This document shows, piece after piece, positions 6,855 to 10,425 of a stretch of DNA of 10,425 bases. The DNA is from Bacteroidetes bacterium UBA4009 (lineage in GTDB: Bacteria > Bacteroidota > Bacteroidia > NS11-12g > UBA9320), in NCBI GenBank assembly GCA_002384205.1, contig DGBH01000132.1, forward strand, positions 1,528-11,952. Reading direction: 5' to 3'. How positions within the stretch are numbered: position 1 is the stretch's first letter; every line of letters begins with the position of its first letter. The notes below the pieces were generated by a model. It saw only the letters and a list, made by a program, of their open reading frames with translations, did no database searches and was not told the DNA's origin. Position numbers and translations under genes: made by a program.

Positions 6855-7865
6855 ATGAAGAAAATACTAGTAACTGGAGGATTAGGCTATATAGGGAGTC
6901 ATACCGTTGTAGAACTACAAAATGAAGGCTATGATGTAGTGGTAATTGACAATCTGAACAACTCTAGTGACCAAGTGCAGTCACGCATTGAAAGCATAAC
7001 CGGCAAACCATTTGAGCTGCTTGTGGGAGATGTAAACGATACGGTTGCTTTACAAAGCCTTTTCAACAAACATTCTTTTGACGGGGTTATTCACTTTGCG
7101 GCATATAAGGCGGTAGGCGAGTCGGTAGAAAATCCAATCATGTATTATCAAAATAATGTTTCTGGATTAATTTCTGTGCTGGAGGCAATGAATACATTTA
7201 AGGTTTCTAACCTCATTTTCTCTTCTAGTTGTACCGTTTATGGAGCAGCTACCGATTTACCCGTTACTGAAAATACCTTAATTCAAAAAGCAGAAAGCCC
7301 TTATGGCACCACTAAAATTTTAGGCGAAGATATTATTCAAGATTTCGCAAAACACAAAGCGTTTAAGTCTATACTGCTACGCTACTTTAATCCTGTGGGA
7401 GCACATCCTAGTGCACAGATAGGTGAACTTCCCTTAGGTGTTCCTAGTAATTTAATTCCTTTTGTTACCCAAACAGCTGCTGGCATCAGAGCGCAGCTTA
7501 CCGTGTATGGAGATGATTACGCTACCTTAGATGGCACCTGCATACGAGATTACATACATGTGGTAGACCTTGCAAAAGCACACGTAAAAGCACTAAAATA
7601 TGCGGATGAAATGACTAAATCGGTAGATGTATTTAATGTAGGAACAGGAAACGGTACTACAGTACTAGAAGTAATACGTGCCTTTGAAAACATAAACGGG
7701 ATCAAACTAAACTATAAAATAGGACCACGACGCCCTGGCGACGTAGAACAAATATGGGCAGATACGTCAAAAGTTACAGAAGCACTGGGCTGGAAGCCAC
7801 AATATGGTATAGAAGATATGATGAAACATGCATGGGCATGGCAACAAGGGTTAACCAAGCTATAA
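6855..7865 (+). CDS. galE: UDP-glucose 4-epimerase
   Basis: Interconverts UDP-glucose and UDP-galactose with tightly bound NAD+, serving galactose use and supplying galactosyl units for surface polysaccharides. The 336-residue protein is full length for the short-chain dehydrogenase-type epimerases. It has the NAD-binding G8-G-L-G11-Y-I-G14 motif, D32-N-L-N at the end of the second strand, the SSSCTVYG segment with catalytic Ser125, and Y150-x-x-x-K154 in SPYGTTK. Further typical blocks are LRYFNPVGAHPS (175-186), GTCIRDYIHVVDLA (227-240), NVGTGNGTTVLEV (261-273) and GPRRPGDVEQIWADTSK (290-306). Catalytic numbering is one higher than the E. coli enzyme, in agreement with orthology. There is no Leloir-pathway neighbour, which favours a biosynthetic role, though that is inference. 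Confidence 0.96.
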   Translation: MKKILVTGGLGYIGSHTVVELQNEGYDVVVIDNLNNSSDQVQSRIESITGKPFELLVGDVNDTVALQSLFNKHSFDGVIHFAAYKAVGESVENPIMYYQNNVSGLISVLEAMNTFKVSNLIFSSSCTVYGAATDLPVTENTLIQKAESPYGTTKILGEDIIQDFAKHKAFKSILLRYFNPVGAHPSAQIGELPLGVPSNLIPFVTQTAAGIRAQLTVYGDDYATLDGTCIRDYIHVVDLAKAHVKALKYADEMTKSVDVFNVGTGNGTTVLEVIRAFENINGIKLNYKIGPRRPGDVEQIWADTSKVTEALGWKPQYGIEDMMKHAWAWQQGLTKL

Positions 7866-7875
7866 AATCATTTTT

Positions 7876-8301
7876 TTACCACACAAAGGGTATTAATCTC
7901 TTTTTTGTCACCCTTTTATACTGAGTATATTCTGGATGTTTTTGTGTGATTTTATGCTCTTCAACTAAAACTTTAGTAAGGAGCATAATCCATAAAATGC
8001 CATAAATAGCCCAACTAAAAGGCCCATTAGCCCTAATTGCAACGGCCATAAAAAAAAGCAGTAAGGCCGTATACATAGGGTGCCGCACATAACGGTAAGC
8101 TCCTAATGATGAAATTGCACTCCCCTTGTTAGGCACAGGATAAACACTCCAATTATTATCACCGACACTTCTTATTGCCCAAAGACTCAAAACAATTGCG
8201 ACAAGTTGCAGCAAGATCAAGACATCGAAAGCCAAAGCATCTCCAAAGTAAGACAGTATTGTGATGCATAAAAATTGAATGAATACGAAAACGTGTTTCA
8301 T
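7876..8301 (-). CDS. Isoprenylcysteine / phospholipid methyltransferase-like membrane protein
   Basis: A 141-residue membrane protein with hydrophobic segments at about 3-20, 25-43, 76-90 and 95-112. It carries the signature of the PEMT/ICMT superfamily: YRYVRHPMYTALLL (69-82, with R73-H-P75), E114-E115 after the last helix, and HPEYTQYKRVTKKRLIPF (122-139). Such enzymes methylate membrane-embedded substrates, using S-adenosylmethionine bound by these C-terminal motifs. Bacterial members are mostly uncharacterised, and no prenylated protein substrate is expected here, so the activity is open. The gene follows the DoxX-thioredoxin gene by 37 bases on the same strand, probably cotranscribed, and its stop lies just 10 bases from the galE stop, with no terminator hairpin between them. 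Confidence 0.82.
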   Translation of the reverse strand: MKHVFVFIQFLCITILSYFGDALAFDVLILLQLVAIVLSLWAIRSVGDNNWSVYPVPNKGSAISSLGAYRYVRHPMYTALLLFFMAVAIRANGPFSWAIYGILWIMLLTKVLVEEHKITQKHPEYTQYKRVTKKRLIPFVW

Positions 8302-8338
8302 GGTTTTACAACAGATACTAGTGCTGGAAATATACTTA

Positions 8339-9529
8339 TTACCAAGGGCTCCCGCCGCTTTGTAATTCTAGTTCGAGCCCATCTGATTTTTTTTCTTCTA
8401 GTTTTTCGATACCAAAATAGCGCATTACATATGATTTTTCGTAGGTGTCTACATCCCACTCTTTTTCTATTTTACCATTTTTAATAACCAATATGCGTGG
8501 ATAGGTTTTACCTTCTAGCATTCGCTTAAAATGGGTAAAGTCTTCGGTTCTCGTATGTGGATCTTTTGAATCTCCTGCTTGGGAGAAAAAGTAGTTTTGT
8601 TCATACTCGCTTCCATAATTCACTAAATAGAGATTAGGCAATTTACCACTTGCTTTCATGGCGGATAAGTCTCTGTACACCTCCTGGCAATGGCTACACG
8701 TCATGCTAAAAAGGCACACCATCTTAGTTCCTATGGTTATATGCTGCGATTTTATTTCAGGAGCGTATTTACTCAGTAATTCTAGGGTTATGTCGCTTGG
8801 TGTTTTTACTGACGCCACTTTCGTCCTTTTAACTGAATCCGTATTTAACTTGCTTATTTCTGCTTCGAGAAGAATAATTTCTGGTTTAGCAAAAAAACTT
8901 TCTGATTCAGCAATTGCAGCCTCTGCAATACTATCTGCTTTATGTAATTCAATTCCGGACATGGTGCCTAACTCATCTAGAACACTTGGCGACTCTGCTT
9001 CGTAGCTTTTTATACCAAAACTTAACGTAAATAAGGTGATTACACCCAGTAATGTAGGTGCAACCCAAGACTTAAAAACATCTTCTTTTTTGAATGTAAC
9101 CGAGACAAAAATGCCAATGAGCATACCTATCCCGTTTTTGATAATCGACTCTAGATTAGTCATAGGAAGTACATCCCCAAAACAACCGCAATTCCCTTCT
9201 ATAAATCCGTTGACTTGTCTAAATCCTTCGTATAATAAGTGGATGGTAAAAAGGAGTAACATCCCCAACGTAGCGGGGAGCACTATTTTTTTAAACCATT
9301 TATTTTGAAGCAAAGCTAAACCCAGCACTAACTCTGCCGCAACCAGTATACGCGTGAGCCACTGCACCCAAATCATTCCTACGGGATTATCAAAATAGTC
9401 TTTGCCTAGTAACAGTTCAGCTACCATGCCGTCGAAAAACGGCATAGAAACGAGCTTACTAACTGCTCCAAAAACGAACAGAAAACTTAATAAGATGCGG
9501 CCGATTTGTGCGAGTGTATTTTTATTCAT
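8339..9529 (-). CDS. DoxX/MauE-like membrane domain fused to a thioredoxin-like domain (BT_3928-type protein)
   Basis: 396 residues in two parts. Residues about 9-147 hold four hydrophobic helices and resemble DoxX/MauE: RILLSFLFVFGAVSKL at the start, and NCGCFGD (C114, C116) after the third helix, as in MauE-like proteins. A fifth helix lies at about 156-173. Residues 175-255 are a charged, Ala/Glu-rich linker. Residues about 262-376 look thioredoxin-like: MVCLFSMTCSHCQEVYRDL with a C278-x-x-C281 pair, then YPRILVIKNGKIEKEWD with the cis-proline-type position before RILV. With N-in topology, five helices would put both the CxC site and the thioredoxin domain in the periplasm. The layout agrees with what is annotated as 'BT_3928 family protein' in Bacteroidetes; function is unproven, a membrane thiol-disulfide role being the natural guess. 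A strong consensus promoter lies directly upstream. Confidence 0.85.
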   Translation of the reverse strand: MNKNTLAQIGRILLSFLFVFGAVSKLVSMPFFDGMVAELLLGKDYFDNPVGMIWVQWLTRILVAAELVLGLALLQNKWFKKIVLPATLGMLLLFTIHLLYEGFRQVNGFIEGNCGCFGDVLPMTNLESIIKNGIGMLIGIFVSVTFKKEDVFKSWVAPTLLGVITLFTLSFGIKSYEAESPSVLDELGTMSGIELHKADSIAEAAIAESESFFAKPEIILLEAEISKLNTDSVKRTKVASVKTPSDITLELLSKYAPEIKSQHITIGTKMVCLFSMTCSHCQEVYRDLSAMKASGKLPNLYLVNYGSEYEQNYFFSQAGDSKDPHTRTEDFTHFKRMLEGKTYPRILVIKNGKIEKEWDVDTYEKSYVMRYFGIEKLEEKKSDGLELELQSGGSPW

Positions 9530-9532
9530 GTG

Positions 9533-9575
9533 TTGTGCAAACGCCCAAATATACGTTTAGTTGTGTTTTGCACAA
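9533..9575. repeat. Inverted repeat bracketing the DoxX-thioredoxin promoter, candidate operator
   Basis: TTGTGCAAA (9533-9541) and TTTGCACAA (9567-9575) are perfect 9-bp inverted copies with a 25-bp spacer. The right arm overlaps the -33 TTG and the left arm falls around the expected transcription start. The right arm is also part of a second small palindrome, TTGTG-TTTTG-CACAA (9561-9575). TTGTG/CACAA occurs five times in 9533-9599, the last two in the end of the neighbouring coding region. Confidence 0.6.
9546..9575 (-). promoter_or_regulatory. Consensus Bacteroidetes promoter of the DoxX-thioredoxin gene
   Basis: On the minus strand a -33 TTG (9575-9573) is followed after exactly 19 bases by TATATTTG (9553-9546), an exact TAnnTTTG. 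Both the element and the spacing fit the Bacteroidetes primary sigma factor consensus, making this the best promoter in the window. Transcription would start near 9540, about 10 bases ahead of the ATG at 9529. Confidence 0.7.
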
Positions 9576-9579
9576 TAGG

Positions 9580-10425
9580 CTAAGCCACAACGGACACAAC
9601 TATCGGTAGATTGGTTGTTTTTATAGCCCCAAAACCACCTGCTATATCGGTAAAATTGTGGTAGCCTCTCATCTTGAGAATGGAAGCTGCAATCACAGAA
9701 CGATATCCGCCAGCACAATGAACATAGAAGTTTTTATCTTTAGGAAACTCAGCAAGGTGCTCATTTATACCGCTTAGGCAAACATGGTTTGCTTTGTCTA
9801 TGTGACCGCTTGAAAATTCTCCTTCTTTACGCACATCAAAAACAGGCAAGCGGTTTTCGGTGACTTCTTTTTCAAAATCTGAAGCGTTAATGGAGTGGAT
9901 AGAATCTATTTCTCTATTTTCTGCAACCCATGCTTCAAAACCACCTTTTAAATAGCCAATGGTATTGTCAAATCCTACTCGACTAAGTCGCGTAATTATT
10001 TCTTCGATTCTGTCTTCATCTGCCACTAAAAGAATAGGTTGTTTTACATCTTTTATTAAAGATCCAACCCAAGGAGCGAATCCTCCATCAATGCCTATGA
10101 AAATACTTTGAGGAATAAATCCTTTGACAAAAATGGTTTCTTTTCGGGTATCCAGTATTACTGCGTCGGTTTCATTAGCTGCTGCTTCAAAAGCCGCAGG
10201 AGAAAGTGATCTACTTCCTTGGGCAATTACGTCAGAAACATTAGCATACCCGTCTCTATTCATAGCTACATTCATAGGGAAATATGCTGGAGGTGGAGCT
10301 AAACCATCGGTTACTTCTGCAATAAACTCTTCCTTAGTCATATCTGCTCGTAAGGCATAATTCATTTGTTTTTGGTTACCTAATGAATCTACAGTCTCTT
10401 TCATCATGTTTTTACCACAGGAACT
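9580..10425 (-). CDS. Metallo-beta-lactamase-fold persulfide dioxygenase fused to two rhodanese domains, N-terminus beyond window
   Basis: The frame is open to the right edge, so the ATG at 10407 is internal. The residues before it (SSCGKN) and after it (MMKETVDSLGNQKQMNYAL) match the end of the ETHE1-like metallo-hydrolase domain, whose metal ligands lie outside the window. Visible next are linker residues with DGLAPPPAYFPMNV and then two rhodanese domains. The first (ILDTRKE... to GGFEAWV) has LLVADEDRIEEI where the active loop should be, with no cysteine, so it is presumably catalytically dead. The second (VFDVRKEGEFSSGHI) has an intact C-A-G-G-Y-R-S loop in FYVHCAGGYRS. Such fusions oxidise glutathione- or other low-molecular-weight persulfides to sulfite and exchange sulfur with thiosulfate, in sulfide detoxification. 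Exact substrate is inference. It is followed, on the same strand, by the DoxX-thioredoxin gene with a separate promoter. Confidence 0.87.
   Translation of the reverse strand, partial: SSCGKNMMKETVDSLGNQKQMNYALRADMTKEEFIAEVTDGLAPPPAYFPMNVAMNRDGYANVSDVIAQGSRSLSPAAFEAAANETDAVILDTRKETIFVKGFIPQSIFIGIDGGFAPWVGSLIKDVKQPILLVADEDRIEEIITRLSRVGFDNTIGYLKGGFEAWVAENREIDSIHSINASDFEKEVTENRLPVFDVRKEGEFSSGHIDKANHVCLSGINEHLAEFPKDKNFYVHCAGGYRSVIAASILKMRGYHNFTDIAGGFGAIKTTNLPIVVSVVA

Noticed and set aside
8658..9005. 115-codon open frame antisense inside the DoxX-thioredoxin gene, and another at 9036-9308
   Set aside because: Both are opposite a coherent membrane/thioredoxin protein and have no promoter element or family features of their own.
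10402..10407. ATG pair at 10402-10407 as the start of a 275-residue double-rhodanese protein
   Set aside because: The frame stays open to the window edge and the residues upstream (SSCGKN) continue a conserved ETHE1-like segment, so this is an internal position of a longer fusion.
1..10425. Search for RNA genes, CRISPR arrays, insertion sequences, attachment sites and defence systems
   Set aside because: No tRNA-like cloverleaf, regularly spaced repeats, transposase motifs, terminal inverted repeats or defence-type domains were seen by eye; the gaps between genes are all under 250 bases.

Overview
The window looks like chromosomal DNA from a marine-type member of the Flavobacteriaceae (phylum Bacteroidota). 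The base composition is AT-rich. Intergenic regions carry the Bacteroidetes -7 promoter element TAnnTTTG just ahead of start codons. The protein set is typical of the group: an acidic TonB-family protein with a polyproline run, a DoxX/MauE-thioredoxin fusion of the 'BT_3928' kind, a persulfide dioxygenase-rhodanese fusion, and the order accD-gcvH-vanZ-tonB. This assignment is inference from gene content; no rRNA or other marker is present.

Layout from left to right. 1-311 (-) is the 5' part of a small membrane protein of the COG2426 'small multi-drug export' family, running off the left edge and lacking an ATG. 488-2044 (-) is a secreted serine hydrolase of the class C beta-lactamase fold. 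After a 243-bp divergent gap, 2288-3673 (+) is an ALDH3-type aldehyde dehydrogenase. A bidirectional terminator (3701-3730) separates it from the minus-strand cluster accD (6150-5281), gcvH (5265-4885), vanZ-like (4879-4472) and tonB-like (4432-3758). The first three are spaced closely enough to be one transcript; tonB may have an extra promoter of its own. The 175-bp divergent region upstream of accD holds back-to-back -7 elements and an 11-bp direct repeat spaced 40 bp. It also drives 6326-6775 (+), a GNAT acetyltransferase, followed by galE (6855-7865, +). Convergent to galE is a minus-strand pair: a DoxX/MauE-thioredoxin membrane protein (9529-8339) and a PEMT/ICMT-type membrane methyltransferase (8301-7876). 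The last gene, 9580 to the right edge (-), is the C-terminal part of a metallo-beta-lactamase-fold persulfide dioxygenase fused to two rhodanese domains.

Most of the window is ordinary housekeeping and metabolism: the first step of fatty acid synthesis (AccD), glycine cleavage (GcvH), UDP-galactose supply (GalE) and outer-membrane energisation (TonB). The part that most merits attention is the right end. There a persulfide/thiosulfate-handling enzyme sits next to a membrane protein with two paired-cysteine sites (CxC and CxxC), and the promoter between them, a near-perfect match to the Bacteroidetes consensus, is bracketed by an inverted repeat that looks like an operator. I see no mobile element, CRISPR array, RNA gene or clear defence system. 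No stretch longer than 300 bases lacks a gene.
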